64,000 nucleotides of DNA from Paludibacteraceae bacterium. Lineage in GTDB: Bacteria; Bacteroidota; Bacteroidia; Bacteroidales; Paludibacteraceae. Positions 17,644 to 27,334 of this stretch are shown piece after piece (the stretch's first letter is position 1; the number at the start of each line of letters is the position of its first letter). Made by a program: the position numbers and the translations under genes. Location: positions 30,736-94,735 of the forward strand of contig JAFTCC010000062.1 in assembly GCA_017454915.1 (NCBI GenBank), given 5' to 3'. Below the pieces are notes generated by a model, which was given only the letters and a program-made list of their open reading frames with translations, was not told where the DNA came from and did no database searches.

Positions 17644-17674
17644 AAAACGCTCTCCTTGCGAGTGCGTTTTTTTT
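17644..17674 (+). terminator. Terminator of tRNA-Leu(TAA)
   Basis: The AAAACGC/GCGTTTT stem with an inner CTC/GAG helix is followed by a run of eight T residues. Confidence 0.8.
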
Positions 17675-17826
17675 ATGTTTTGTCGAAAGCATGGTTAGTG
17701 ATTATCCAATTTTGAATTTTTGTCGATAATTTTCTGTGTATGCGTAGTGCCGCGCCTCTACATGCTGCAGCACCAATGAAGTATAAAACAAAACCGCGGG
17801 TAGGCGGTAGTGTCAGAAAAAAATAG

Positions 17827-17834
17827 TAACTTTG
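17827..17834 (+). promoter_or_regulatory. -7 promoter box just before the TonB receptor gene
   Basis: TAACTTTG ends eight bases before ATG 17843; no clear -33 box. If used, the message would be almost leaderless. Confidence 0.5.
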
Positions 17835-17842
17835 CAGTGAGA

Positions 17843-20287
17843 ATGTTCAGAACATTTATTAGGCATATCGCAGTTCTTTTTGTGTTGCTGTACCTGCCGT
17901 TGCATGGCGGTGCGGCGACGCGTGTGCGCGTGTTCGGCTATGTGATGGATGAGTTTAACAAGGGCATTGAGCTGGCTGACGTTTATGTGATGGGGACAAC
18001 GCAAGGCACCACGACAAACAAAAATGGTTATTTTAACCTTGAACTTGAGGTTGTAGATTCATTGTCGCTTCGCTTCAGCATGGTTGGTTATGTACCGATT
18101 ATCAACACAGTGCTTGAGAATCAGTTGCCATCGTCACACATAGTTCAGATGACAGTTGTTATGCCTACCGATGTTACGATGCTTGACGAGGTGGAGATCA
18201 AGGGTCATGCAATTCAGACAGGTCAGATGGAGAGCCTTGAGGCTAAGGCAATACGTTTGATGCCTGATGCCACAGGCGGCAGCATAGAGAGCCTGCTGAT
18301 TACGTTTGCAGGTGTTACACAGACCAACGAGTTGAGTTCACAGTACAGCGTTCGTGGCGGTAATTTTGATGAGAACAGCGTGTATGTAAACGGTATCGAG
18401 GTCTATCGTCCTCAACTGATACGCGCTGGTCAGCAAGAGGGGTTGAGTTTTGTTAACCCTGACATGGTTGACCGTCTTCAGTTTTCGGCCGGCGGCTATG
18501 ATGCCACGTATGCCGATAAGATGTCGTCAATCCTTGACATCACCTACAAGAAGCCGACACGTACTGAAGGCGTGATAGACGTGAGTCTGCTCGGTGCATC
18601 GGTATATTTCGGAGCTGGCAACGACCGTTTTACCCAGATGCACGGCGTGAGGTACAAGACTAACCAGTATATGCTCGGCAGTCTTGACGCCAAGGGCACA
18701 TATAGACCTAACTTTCTTGACTATCAAACGTATATGACGTGGAAGCTTGGCAAGTCGAAGAAGTGGGAGTTGGCGGTGTTGGGCAACTATTCGCAAAACG
18801 TGTACAAGTTTATTCCCACCGAGAGCAGTTCGGCTTTTGGCACATACAGCACCTCGCGTCAGCTGACGACGTATTTTGACGGTCAGGAGAAAGATGTGTT
18901 CCGCACTGCTTTTGCCGCTTTGCAACTCAACTATATGCCACGCAAGGGGCTTCGCTTTGGTGTGGACGTGTCGGGCTACTACAGCCACGAGCAGGAGAAA
19001 TATGACATCACCGGACAGTATGTGTTGACAGATTCTCCGCAAGACGAGAGTCAAGAACGCACCACACTTGGTGTTGGCACGTATCACCAGCATGCCCGCA
19101 ACGAGCTTAGGCTTGGAGTAGTTAATGTGGCTCACAACGGCGAGTGGAAGCATGGCGAGAACACGCTGAAATGGGGCTTGGGCTGGCAAGGCCAGTATAT
19201 TGACGACAAGATAGGTGAGTGGCAGTTGCGCGATTCGGCAGGCTATAGCTTACCACAGAGCAGCAAGGCGTTGTTGATGCACTATAATATGCACAGTGAC
19301 GCATCGCTTCGCAGCAACCGTATGCAGGCTTATTTGCAGAATGACCACCGCTTCATTACCGACCGCGGCAACGTGTATCTCAATGCCGGTGTGCGCGCCA
19401 ACTATTGGGACTACACCGGTGAGTTTATCGCCTCGCCGCGTGTGTCGCTGACGTATATGCCGACTTGGAAACGTGATTTTGTGTTCCGATTTGCCACTGG
19501 TCTTTACTACCAGACGCCCTTCTACAAAGAGTTGCGCGACACGCTGACCGATGAGTTTGGTGTTACGCGTATGATGCTTAACAATAATCTGAAGTCGCAG
19601 CGTTCTGTTCATGCCATTCTTGGTGCTGACTACTATTTCCGCGCTTTCGGGCGTCCGTTCAAACTGACAGCCGAGGCGTATTACAAGTATGCTGACCGTG
19701 TGATTTCATACACAGTAGATAATGTTCAAATCAGGTATTCTGGTGAGAACGATGCAGTAGCCTACACCACAGGCGTAGATGTGAAGCTGTATGGCGAGCT
19801 TGTTCCTGGTGCCGACTCGTGGATTTCGGTGTCCTATATGCGCAGCCGCGAGAACCTGCTCAATGACGGACGTGGTTGGATACCTCGTCCCAATGAGCAG
19901 CAGTACAGCGTGTCGGTGTTCTTCCAAGATTATCTTCCGCGTCATCCAGAATACCGCCTTCACCTTAAGTTCATTTGGGCGCAGGGTTTTCCGTTTGGTC
20001 CTCCGCGCAACCAGAATCTGCGTGCCGCAGCTCGCAGCCGCGACTATCGCCGCGTTGACATAGGCGCAAGCCGGACATTTAGCGCCAAGACCGATAAATT
20101 CATGCGCAAGCCGTCTGCAAGGCACATTGATTTTTGGACACTGCAGGTTGAACTATTTAACCTGCTCAATCTTCGCAATGTTGATTCATATTACTGGATT
20201 ACAGATATATACGCTAATCAGTATGCGGTGCCCAACTACCTGACAGGGTTCCTCTTCAATTTCCGCGTGAGCGTCGGATTCAAGTAA
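17843..20287 (+). CDS. TonB-dependent outer-membrane receptor with carboxypeptidase-like N-terminal domain
   Basis: Start ATG 17843 lies eight bases after a TAACTTTG box and begins a signal peptide (HIAVLFVLLYLPLHGGAAT); the longer frame from 17810 starts upstream of the box. The 814-residue protein has a CarboxypepD_reg-like domain (GYVMDEFNKGIELADVYV and TTTNKNGYFNLEL), a plug domain (YSVRGGNFDENSVYVNG and DRLQFSAGGYDATYAD) and a 22-strand-type barrel ending in a C-terminal FRVSVGFK. It imports an unknown ligand using TonB energy. No SusD partner is adjacent, so it is not a classic polysaccharide locus. A GH25 lysozyme gene follows 10 bases downstream, probably in the same operon. Confidence 0.9.
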   Translation: MFRTFIRHIAVLFVLLYLPLHGGAATRVRVFGYVMDEFNKGIELADVYVMGTTQGTTTNKNGYFNLELEVVDSLSLRFSMVGYVPIINTVLENQLPSSHIVQMTVVMPTDVTMLDEVEIKGHAIQTGQMESLEAKAIRLMPDATGGSIESLLITFAGVTQTNELSSQYSVRGGNFDENSVYVNGIEVYRPQLIRAGQQEGLSFVNPDMVDRLQFSAGGYDATYADKMSSILDITYKKPTRTEGVIDVSLLGASVYFGAGNDRFTQMHGVRYKTNQYMLGSLDAKGTYRPNFLDYQTYMTWKLGKSKKWELAVLGNYSQNVYKFIPTESSSAFGTYSTSRQLTTYFDGQEKDVFRTAFAALQLNYMPRKGLRFGVDVSGYYSHEQEKYDITGQYVLTDSPQDESQERTTLGVGTYHQHARNELRLGVVNVAHNGEWKHGENTLKWGLGWQGQYIDDKIGEWQLRDSAGYSLPQSSKALLMHYNMHSDASLRSNRMQAYLQNDHRFITDRGNVYLNAGVRANYWDYTGEFIASPRVSLTYMPTWKRDFVFRFATGLYYQTPFYKELRDTLTDEFGVTRMMLNNNLKSQRSVHAILGADYYFRAFGRPFKLTAEAYYKYADRVISYTVDNVQIRYSGENDAVAYTTGVDVKLYGELVPGADSWISVSYMRSRENLLNDGRGWIPRPNEQQYSVSVFFQDYLPRHPEYRLHLKFIWAQGFPFGPPRNQNLRAAARSRDYRRVDIGASRTFSAKTDKFMRKPSARHIDFWTLQVELFNLLNLRNVDSYYWITDIYANQYAVPNYLTGFLFNFRVSVGFK

Positions 20288-20297
20288 GGTTGGTTAA

Positions 20298-21167
20298 GTG
20301 AAAAAGGAAAGAAATAGCAACGGCGGTGAACTGAAATCAAAGGGCGTGAAGGTTCATCCAGACACTCATAAACAGTCGCGTAAATCAAGGCAGGCACGTA
20401 AAAGCAAACTGACTGCAACAGGCGACCGCAACTGGCTTTATGGCGTGCTGGCGGCAGTGGTTACGTGCGTCATCATTGTTGTCATATTCTTTTTCGGGGG
20501 GCGTCTTTGGCGTTTTGGCGGCGGCCTTTTTTCTAACGGCAATTTTGGCGGCACACCTGACTGGCTTAATGACAGCATATACTCGGAGTGTCCCGACGGG
20601 ATTGACATGTCGCACCACCAGAATGACATCGAATGGGAAGTGCTGGGCGCTCATCCAACGGTTAAATTTATATACCTGAAGGCCACCGAGGGCGCCACTC
20701 ATCACGACAGGCACTACAAGAAGCATTATGCCAATGCCCGCCGGGTTGGACTGCAAATTGGCAGTTATCACTACTACCAGCCTCGTGTGCCGGTAATGGA
20801 TCAAGTGAACAATTTTGTGCGGCACACCGATTTTGAGTTGGACAACCTGCGTCCCGTAATAGACATAGAGGTCCATAAGGGCATGAAGAAGAAGGCTCTG
20901 CAGGACTCATTGCGGCTGTGTCTTGACACGCTGACCGCTATCATAGGCGACAAGCCTATCATCTACACTTCGCGCAATTTCTACCATGAAGTGCTCGATG
21001 ACCGCTTTGGCGATTATCCTCTTTGGATAGCCGATTATCGTCATGGCGAAAGCCTTCCCACCAACTGTGTGCTGTGGCAGTATTCAGAAAGCGGCAAGGT
21101 TGTGGGTGTCAGACATGACGTGGACTGCAATAAACTCATAAAAACTTTGAGCGACATTCAGCTGTAA
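20298..21167 (+). CDS. Membrane-anchored GH25 family lysozyme
   Basis: Start GTG 20298 follows an in-frame stop directly and is the only usable one. The 289-residue protein has a basic N-terminal tail (~45 residues rich in Lys and Arg), a membrane anchor (about 46-67), a Gly-rich linker and a GH25 muramidase domain. Active-site signatures are GIDMSHHQ (Asp103) and VIDIEVH (Asp189, Glu191), followed by IIYTSRNF and LWIADYR. It would cleave the MurNAc-GlcNAc bond of peptidoglycan from the periplasmic side of the inner membrane. It is 10 bases behind the TonB receptor gene, so the pair is co-transcribed. A remodelling role during receptor or cell-wall assembly is possible but unproven. Confidence 0.9.
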   Translation: MKKERNSNGGELKSKGVKVHPDTHKQSRKSRQARKSKLTATGDRNWLYGVLAAVVTCVIIVVIFFFGGRLWRFGGGLFSNGNFGGTPDWLNDSIYSECPDGIDMSHHQNDIEWEVLGAHPTVKFIYLKATEGATHHDRHYKKHYANARRVGLQIGSYHYYQPRVPVMDQVNNFVRHTDFELDNLRPVIDIEVHKGMKKKALQDSLRLCLDTLTAIIGDKPIIYTSRNFYHEVLDDRFGDYPLWIADYRHGESLPTNCVLWQYSESGKVVGVRHDVDCNKLIKTLSDIQL

Positions 21168-21196
21168 ATGCGCTTTAATTATTAAATTATCTAACT

Positions 21197-22255
21197 ATGG
21201 ATTTAAGGCAAGAAAAACAGGCGTTATCGCATAGCGGCAGGGTGTTATATCTTGACGTGTTGAGATGTGCCGCGATTTTTGCCGTGGTGGTGATACATGT
21301 TTCTTGCGATTATGATAGCCATGCTGGTGTGTCGGCATATGCAGGCGCCCTTTTCAATAGCTTGAGCCGTTGGTGTGTTCCGGTGTTTGTCATGATAAGC
21401 GGTGCGCTGTTTCTTCAGCCAGACAAGACCGTGAGTATTCGCCAGTTATTTTTCAAGTACATACTTCGCCTTGCTGCTGTTTATCTGGTGTGGGTTCTGC
21501 TTTATTCTTTTGCATTATATCCGCTATATCGCGCGATATGGCTTTTTGCAAAAGGTCAACCTGTCTGTTATGTCAGTTTCACTCGTCCAGAATGTTATTT
21601 TCATTTGTGGTTTCTGCCGATGTTGATGGGTGTGTACATAACGATACCTGTTTGCCAAGCAATTATAAAGCATGGTGTGGCGGGCTACTTTTTGTTAGTT
21701 TGGGCATTTTTCAATCTTGTTCTGTTTGATGGTTTGTATGTCCCCAAATTCTTGCACATTCCCTATGTTTTTGCAGGCTTGATACGCCCCGAGATGATGA
21801 CGGGCTATTGTGGTTATTTTCTGCTTGGGGCATATTTGTCGCAGAGGGAACCGACACGCCGTGAAGCCATAATGGCTGGAAGCGCGGCTGTTATCGCAAT
21901 GCTGATAACACTGGCTGGAAAACTTGTGCAGGGAAAAGTCTTTCATGAGTATTTAAGCCCAAACGTGATGCTTATGTCAGCAGGCGTTTTTGTGGCTACT
22001 CAATATTTCTTTAGCGTCAGAGGGACAGAGCATAAGGTATTGGAGCGTTTTACTCGTGCGGTGCGTCCTGACGTTTTTGGCATCTACCTCATTCACTTGT
22101 TTTTTATCTATCTGCTTAACCGTGGTTTATTGCTTCCTCACAATGGCTGGGCTTGGGTGGCGATACCTTGTGTTTCGCTGCTCGTGTTCATGCTTAGCTG
22201 GCTATGCGCAAAAGTGTTGCGAAGGATTCCGTATGTCGGTTATTTTTGCGGTTAA
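21197..22255 (+). CDS. Acyltransferase family 3 membrane protein
   Basis: The 352-residue polytopic protein has about ten hydrophobic segments and the family signature near the N-terminus: YLDVLRCAAIFAVVVIH, containing the LD..R and catalytic-His region, followed by RWCVPVFVMISGALF. These enzymes move acetyl or other acyl groups onto sugars of surface polysaccharides, lipids or peptidoglycan (OatA, WecH and similar). There is no C-terminal SGNH domain here. The gene is 29 bases after the lysozyme gene, so peptidoglycan or surface-glycan modification is plausible. Confidence 0.87.
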   Translation: MDLRQEKQALSHSGRVLYLDVLRCAAIFAVVVIHVSCDYDSHAGVSAYAGALFNSLSRWCVPVFVMISGALFLQPDKTVSIRQLFFKYILRLAAVYLVWVLLYSFALYPLYRAIWLFAKGQPVCYVSFTRPECYFHLWFLPMLMGVYITIPVCQAIIKHGVAGYFLLVWAFFNLVLFDGLYVPKFLHIPYVFAGLIRPEMMTGYCGYFLLGAYLSQREPTRREAIMAGSAAVIAMLITLAGKLVQGKVFHEYLSPNVMLMSAGVFVATQYFFSVRGTEHKVLERFTRAVRPDVFGIYLIHLFFIYLLNRGLLLPHNGWAWVAIPCVSLLVFMLSWLCAKVLRRIPYVGYFCG

Positions 22256-22331
22256 GCGTGTTGACTTAACCCAAATCGGTAGTTAAACAGGAATGTGGGC
22301 TCCTATCATAATGAAAATCTGATAAATCAAT

Positions 22332-22363
22332 AAGTTTTTAATCCATGAAGTTTTTAATCCATG
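22332..22363 (+). repeat. 16-bp tandem duplication spanning the topB start codon
   Basis: Two identical 16-base units (22332-22347 and 22348-22363) abut and each ends in ATG. The second ATG begins topB; the first opens an 18-codon overlapping frame in a different phase. Confidence 0.85.
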
Positions 22364-24349
22364 ACAGTATGTATAGCGGAGAAGCCGTCGGTAGGGCGTG
22401 AGATAGCCAAGGTTCTTGGCGCCAACGATCGCCATGACGGGTATATGGAGGGTAACGGCTGGCAGGTAACGTGGGTATTCGGGCACTTATGCCAACTCTA
22501 CGAGCCTCATGAATATCAAGAGCAGTGGCGTCGATGGAGCATGGACGTGCTGCCCATGATACCCGACCGCTTCCGCATACGCGTGTCGGACAATGATGGC
22601 GTTCAGAAGCAATTTGAAATTATCAAGAACCTGTGTGCCAATGCTGATGCGGTTGTCAACTGCGGTGATGCAGGGCAAGAGGGTGAACTTATACAGCGTT
22701 GGGTGCAGCAGCAGGCTGGGGTGAAATGCCCGATACAACGCTTGTGGATATCGTCGTTGACAGAGGATGCAATACGCGAAGGTTTTCAGAACCTAAAGCC
22801 GCAGTCTGAGTATGACAGGCTTTACTATGCAGGCTTGATGCGCGCCATAGGCGACTGGCTGCTGGGCATGAACGCAAGCAGGGCTTATACTCTCAGGTAT
22901 GGAGCCTACAAGCAAACGCTGTCGGTGGGGCGCGTGCAGACGCCAACGCTTGCTCTTATGGCGGCAAGACAAAGGGAGATAGAGAACTTTGTGCCACGTA
23001 CGTATTGGGAGCTGAAAACTGTGTACCGCGAAACAGTGTTCAGCGCGATAATGGCCAAAGATGATGAGGAGAACCCCGAGGCAGGCTCCAAGCCCGTGCA
23101 ACAGGAGCAGGGGACCAAACATCAAGAAGAGTGGAATTTTGTCCCGCTGCCGCCCATACAGAGCGTGGAGGAGGGTGAGGCGCTGGTCAGTCGCCTTAAA
23201 GAAAAGCCTCTGACGATACTTGATGTGCAGAAAAAGCCCGGCAAGGAATATGCCCCCAAACTGTTTGATTTGACGAGTCTGCAGGTGGAGTGTAATAAAA
23301 AATTCGGTTTCACCGCCGAGAACACGCTCAACCTCATTCAGAGCCTATATGAGAAAAAGATAACCACCTATCCGCGCGTTGACACAACTTACTTGAGCGA
23401 CGACATATATCCTAAAGTTCGCGGCACGCTGCAGGGCATCGGTGGCGGCGATTATTACGGTAAACTCGTTGCTCCGCTGCTCGGTATGTCGAGCCTGCCC
23501 AAGTCAAAGCGCGTGTTCGACAACAGCAAGGTGACAGACCACCATGCTATCATACCAACGGGCGTTCCGCCTAACGCGCTGACTGCTGACGAGCGGAAAG
23601 TCTTTGACCTTGTGGCAAGGCGTTTCATAGCCGCATTCTATCCCGAATGTAAAATTTCGACTACGACTGTGCTTGCTGAGGCTGACAGGGTGGGCTTCAG
23701 AGTGTCGGGCAAACAGATTATTGAGCCTGGTTGGCGTGTGGTGTTCGACAAGGACAAAAATAAGGACGAAGAAGAGCGCGCTGACGAGCGCGAGAAGACC
23801 CTTCCGTCGTTCGTCAAAGGCGAAAGCGGTCCGCATGACCCGCAACTGGCAGAAAAGCAGACCACGCCCCCCAAACCCTATACCGAGGCGACACTGCTGC
23901 GGGCTATGGAAACCGCAGGCAAGACTGTTGACGACGAAGAATTGCGCGCCATGATGAAAGAAAACGGCATAGGCAGACCAAGCACACGAGCTTCAATTAT
24001 CGAAACACTATTCAAACGGCAATATATCATTCGCGGCAATAAGTCGTTGTCAGTTACGACATTAGGATTGAAACTCATTGATAGTATTCAGACCGAACTG
24101 CTCAAAAGCGCCGAACTTACCGGTCTCTGGGAAAAGAAGTTACGGCAGATAGAGTCAGGCGGCTACGAGCCCAAACAGTTTATGGAAGAGCTGAAACGTC
24201 TTGCGCTCGAGGTAGTTACCGACTTGCGCTATGTGGGTTTGTCATGCCCCACTTGCCGACAAGGTACGGTGGTAAAGGGCAAACACGCCTATGGCTGCTC
24301 CAACTGGCGCTCCGGATGCCAATACCGCGTCCAGTTCCCGTGGGAATAA
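22361..24349 (+). CDS. topB: DNA topoisomerase III
   Basis: The 662-residue type IA topoisomerase starts with the TOPRIM motif CIAEKPSVGREIAKVLGA, has NCGDAGQEGELI (acidic metal site), and GRVQTPTLALM. The catalytic tyrosine is Tyr337 in TTYPRVDTTYLS, close to Tyr328 of E. coli TopB. The C-terminus has one four-Cys zinc ribbon (CPTC, then CSNWRSGC). The enzyme passes single strands to decatenate DNA during replication. The start region carries a 16-bp duplication. No RecQ or SSB gene is adjacent. This could also be an integrated element's topoisomerase, but the neighbours are chromosomal. Confidence 0.95.
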   Translation: MTVCIAEKPSVGREIAKVLGANDRHDGYMEGNGWQVTWVFGHLCQLYEPHEYQEQWRRWSMDVLPMIPDRFRIRVSDNDGVQKQFEIIKNLCANADAVVNCGDAGQEGELIQRWVQQQAGVKCPIQRLWISSLTEDAIREGFQNLKPQSEYDRLYYAGLMRAIGDWLLGMNASRAYTLRYGAYKQTLSVGRVQTPTLALMAARQREIENFVPRTYWELKTVYRETVFSAIMAKDDEENPEAGSKPVQQEQGTKHQEEWNFVPLPPIQSVEEGEALVSRLKEKPLTILDVQKKPGKEYAPKLFDLTSLQVECNKKFGFTAENTLNLIQSLYEKKITTYPRVDTTYLSDDIYPKVRGTLQGIGGGDYYGKLVAPLLGMSSLPKSKRVFDNSKVTDHHAIIPTGVPPNALTADERKVFDLVARRFIAAFYPECKISTTTVLAEADRVGFRVSGKQIIEPGWRVVFDKDKNKDEEERADEREKTLPSFVKGESGPHDPQLAEKQTTPPKPYTEATLLRAMETAGKTVDDEELRAMMKENGIGRPSTRASIIETLFKRQYIIRGNKSLSVTTLGLKLIDSIQTELLKSAELTGLWEKKLRQIESGGYEPKQFMEELKRLALEVVTDLRYVGLSCPTCRQGTVVKGKHAYGCSNWRSGCQYRVQFPWE

Positions 24350-24392
24350 CACACGTTTATTTTGATGTGTCAACGATTTGCATTTTTTTTCG

Positions 24393-24400
24393 TAACTTTG
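24393..24400 (+). promoter_or_regulatory. -7 promoter box before the NDP-sugar dehydratase gene
   Basis: TAACTTTG lies in an AT-rich gap 27 bases before the GTG start; no well-spaced -33 box. Confidence 0.55.
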
Positions 24401-24426
24401 CAAGTTAAACAAAAACATCTACCACT

Positions 24427-26385
24427 GTGGCATTAAAAAATCTGCTGTTTCATCTTAAGAGTTCCGAAACGTTTACTCATCTGACGTCAATGCGCTATTT
24501 GTCGCGTTGGGTGTTGCTGCTGTTGGATATCACAATATGCGGAGTATCGGCATTGTTGACGCTGGTTCTCCTGCGGCATTTCAGTTCTGTTCAGTACGAC
24601 ATAAAGCCTATTTACGTTTTCACCCGCGGGCTTGCGCTTTTGGCGGCAGAGCTGATAGGGTTCTGGACGTTTCACACCTATGCTGGCGTGTTGCGCTACT
24701 CAGGATATATAGATGCCGTTAAACTGCTTTTGGCTCAATTGATTAGCATCTCTCTGCTGTTGATTTTGCATTTCATTTATTTGGCGATATATCACACAGA
24801 AGGCTTCTTTTTCACACCATTGTTTATCACGGCTTACGGGCTTATATCATACGTAATGCTTGTGTCGTTGCGAATGTTTGTTAAAGTGATATTCGACTAC
24901 ATGAACATTAGTCTTCAGGAGCAGAAACGTGTTGTGATCTACGGCATAGATCAGCAGGCGGTTGCATTGGCTAAGTTGATGCGCACGTCCTACAACAGTG
25001 CCAACCGGCTTGTCGGAATGATAGACATAGACAGAAACCAAGGCGTTAAAGACATATTAGGCAACAGGGTATTTCAGAATGATGACAAGCTTGTCAGCAG
25101 GCTAAAAAAGCATCAGGTCAGTGCCATAGTGGTCCCAGACCGTAAAACCGCACAGCAGCATTCGGAAAGCCTTAGCGAGTTGTTGAGCAGCGGGTTCCAA
25201 TTGCTTGTGTCGTCGGGTTTGGCAGACATGGGCAGAGGCTTGACCAATAGCGAACGGTTACAGTCAATGCGGATTGAAGACTTGTTGGAACGTCCCAGCA
25301 TCAGCGTGAACCTGGATGCTGTTGAGCAACAGTTGAAAGGCAAGATAGTGATGGTTACCGGCGCTGCTGGTTCCATAGGTTCAGAGATAGTGCGCCAAGT
25401 TGCGGCATATCAGCCTCTGCTGCTTATTCTGCTTGAAGAGGCGGAAACACCCCTGCATGAACTGTCGCTGCAAATCAGGGAACTTTATCCGCAATTGAAT
25501 TTCCTTGCCACGATAGCCGATGTGCGCAACAAGAACCGTCTTGAGCAGATTTTCAGACAATATACTCCGCAGACCATCTATCATGCCGCCGCATATAAGC
25601 ATGTCCCGCTAATGGAGGAGCACCCTAATGAAGCGGTGCTGACCAACGTGGGGGGTACAAAAAACTTGGCTGACCTTGCGGTAAAGTACAAAACGGAGTG
25701 CTTTGTGATGATTTCGACCGACAAAGCGGTGAATCCCACAAACATAATGGGTGCGTCAAAAAGGATAGCGGAAATTTATGTGCAGTCGTTGTTCCTCAAG
25801 CGTCAGGCAGACGGCAACAATGAGCAGCAGGCGACCACAAAGTTCATCACCACCCGCTTTGGCAATGTGCTTGGATCCAATGGCTCTGTGGTGCCATATT
25901 TCAAGCGGCAGATTGAAAGCGGTGGTCCTGTAACAGTAACTCACCCTGACATAATCCGCTACTTCATGACCATCCCTGAGGCTTGCCAGTTAGTGCTTGA
26001 GGCCGGATGCATGGGCAAGGGAGGAGAGATATTCGTGTTTGACATGGGCAAGCCCGTGCGCATTTTGGATCTTGCGCAAAAGATGATTCGTCTGGCGGGC
26101 TACGAACCTGGCAAGGACATCGAGATACGCTTTACGGGACTGAGACCGGGTGAGAAACTCTATGAAGAGCTCTTGGGCAACAAGGAAACGACATTGCCAA
26201 CTGACAACAAAAAGATAATGATAGCACGTGTTCGCAAGAGCGATTTCGACACTGTGGCTCCGATGATAGACAAACTGCTGTCAATAAGCCATGAGGGTAA
26301 GGAGTTCTTGACGGTTAAGCAGATGAAGAAAATCGTACCTGAGTTTATCTCTCAAAATTCGCCATTCCAAGTTCTTGACGAGTGA
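24427..26385 (+). CDS. FlaA1/CapD-type nucleoside-diphosphate-sugar 4,6-dehydratase/epimerase
   Basis: The 652-residue protein begins with four hydrophobic segments (about 25-140), then a first Rossmann-like domain (VVIYGIDQQAVALA), then the catalytic short-chain-dehydrogenase domain with VTGAAGSIGSE near residue 311, DVRNKNRL and AAAYKHVPLME. STDKAVNPTNIMGASKR holds the conserved active-site Met and Lys. FRFGNVLGS-like and GLRPGEKLYEELL motifs complete the family. It converts UDP-GlcNAc-type sugars to 4-keto-6-deoxy forms used for capsule, O-antigen or glycoprotein sugars. GTG 24427 is the 5' start; ATG 24490 is an alternative that would remove 21 residues. No other glycan genes flank it, so it acts in a pathway encoded elsewhere. 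Confidence 0.92.
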   Translation: MALKNLLFHLKSSETFTHLTSMRYLSRWVLLLLDITICGVSALLTLVLLRHFSSVQYDIKPIYVFTRGLALLAAELIGFWTFHTYAGVLRYSGYIDAVKLLLAQLISISLLLILHFIYLAIYHTEGFFFTPLFITAYGLISYVMLVSLRMFVKVIFDYMNISLQEQKRVVIYGIDQQAVALAKLMRTSYNSANRLVGMIDIDRNQGVKDILGNRVFQNDDKLVSRLKKHQVSAIVVPDRKTAQQHSESLSELLSSGFQLLVSSGLADMGRGLTNSERLQSMRIEDLLERPSISVNLDAVEQQLKGKIVMVTGAAGSIGSEIVRQVAAYQPLLLILLEEAETPLHELSLQIRELYPQLNFLATIADVRNKNRLEQIFRQYTPQTIYHAAAYKHVPLMEEHPNEAVLTNVGGTKNLADLAVKYKTECFVMISTDKAVNPTNIMGASKRIAEIYVQSLFLKRQADGNNEQQATTKFITTRFGNVLGSNGSVVPYFKRQIESGGPVTVTHPDIIRYFMTIPEACQLVLEAGCMGKGGEIFVFDMGKPVRILDLAQKMIRLAGYEPGKDIEIRFTGLRPGEKLYEELLGNKETTLPTDNKKIMIARVRKSDFDTVAPMIDKLLSISHEGKEFLTVKQMKKIVPEFISQNSPFQVLDE

Positions 26386-26433
26386 GTAAACAATAATAAT
26401 TGAATATTACAAAAATAAATAACAATAACAATC

Positions 26434-27252
26434 ATGTCAGTACATAGTGCAGCAAATCAGAAAATAACTACGGTTAAAATTCAGCAGATGGCTGATAACC
26501 ATGAGAAAATCAGTGTGGTAACCGCCTACGACTTTACTATGGCAAGCCTTGTGGAGCGTAGCGGAATAGATATAATTTTGGTAGGTGATTCCGCCTCAAA
26601 TGTTATGCAGGGCAATTCGACGACCCTGCCCATAACCGTTGACGAGATGATAACTTACGCCAAGACTGTTGTTCGCGCATGCAGCCGTACAATGGTAGGC
26701 ATTGACATGCCATTTGGAAGTTATCAGGGTGATACACAACTTGGCTTGCACAATGCGGTTCGCATGATCAAGGAAACCGGCGCGGACTATCTCAAACTTG
26801 AAGGTGGCGAGGACATCATTGACACCGTACAGGCTATAATCAAAGCCGGAATCCCTGTTATGGGGCATCTTGGACTCACTCCGCAGTCGGTTAATAAATT
26901 TGGAGGTTACGGACTTCGCGCCAAAGAGGAAAAAGAGGCTAAAGAACTCATAAAGAACGCTCATATGCTTGAGGAAGCGGGCTGTTTTTCGCTCGTGCTC
27001 GAAAAAATTCCCGCGGCGCTTGCCAAGCAAGTGGCGGATGAGCTTCGCATCCCTGTAATCGGAATAGGGGCTGGAAACGATGTTGACGGACAGGTGCTCG
27101 TGTTGCAGGATATGCTGGGTATGAACCAAGGTTTCAAACCAAAATTCCTACGCGTATATGCCAACATAGGTGACCAGATAGTGGACGCTCTGCAGCGTTA
27201 TGGGGCGGACGTGAAGTCAGGCGACTTTCCGAACCAGGATGAAAGTTATTGA
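26434..27252 (+). CDS. panB: 3-methyl-2-oxobutanoate hydroxymethyltransferase
   Basis: This 272-residue TIM-barrel enzyme transfers a hydroxymethyl group from 5,10-methylene-tetrahydrofolate to 2-oxoisovalerate, the first committed step of pantothenate synthesis. PanB signatures are visible: VTAYDFTMASL, LVGDSASNVMQG, DMPFGSYQ, KLEGGEDI, GHLGLTPQSV, LEKIPAALA and GIGAGNDVDGQVLVL. The upstream leader is AT-rich. panD, the beta-alanine branch enzyme, lies about 14 kb away at 40.2 kb, so the pathway is split. Confidence 0.97.
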   Translation: MSVHSAANQKITTVKIQQMADNHEKISVVTAYDFTMASLVERSGIDIILVGDSASNVMQGNSTTLPITVDEMITYAKTVVRACSRTMVGIDMPFGSYQGDTQLGLHNAVRMIKETGADYLKLEGGEDIIDTVQAIIKAGIPVMGHLGLTPQSVNKFGGYGLRAKEEKEAKELIKNAHMLEEAGCFSLVLEKIPAALAKQVADELRIPVIGIGAGNDVDGQVLVLQDMLGMNQGFKPKFLRVYANIGDQIVDALQRYGADVKSGDFPNQDESY

Positions 27253-27334
27253 ATCGAGAAAAGTCGTGCCGAGTTTTACGGCTCGTCTTTCTGCTGAAAT
27301 TTATAAATCGTAAATCGTAAAATCGTATAATAGT

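Noticed and set aside
22345..22401. 18-codon upstream frame at topB as a possible real peptide
   Set aside because: It arises from a 16-base duplication and shows no sign of being a conserved peptide; it is noted only as a possible translation effect.
27300..27334. Short AAATCGTA-type repeats before glnN as a regulatory array
   Set aside because: Three short copies in an AT-rich leader are too weak to call a site.
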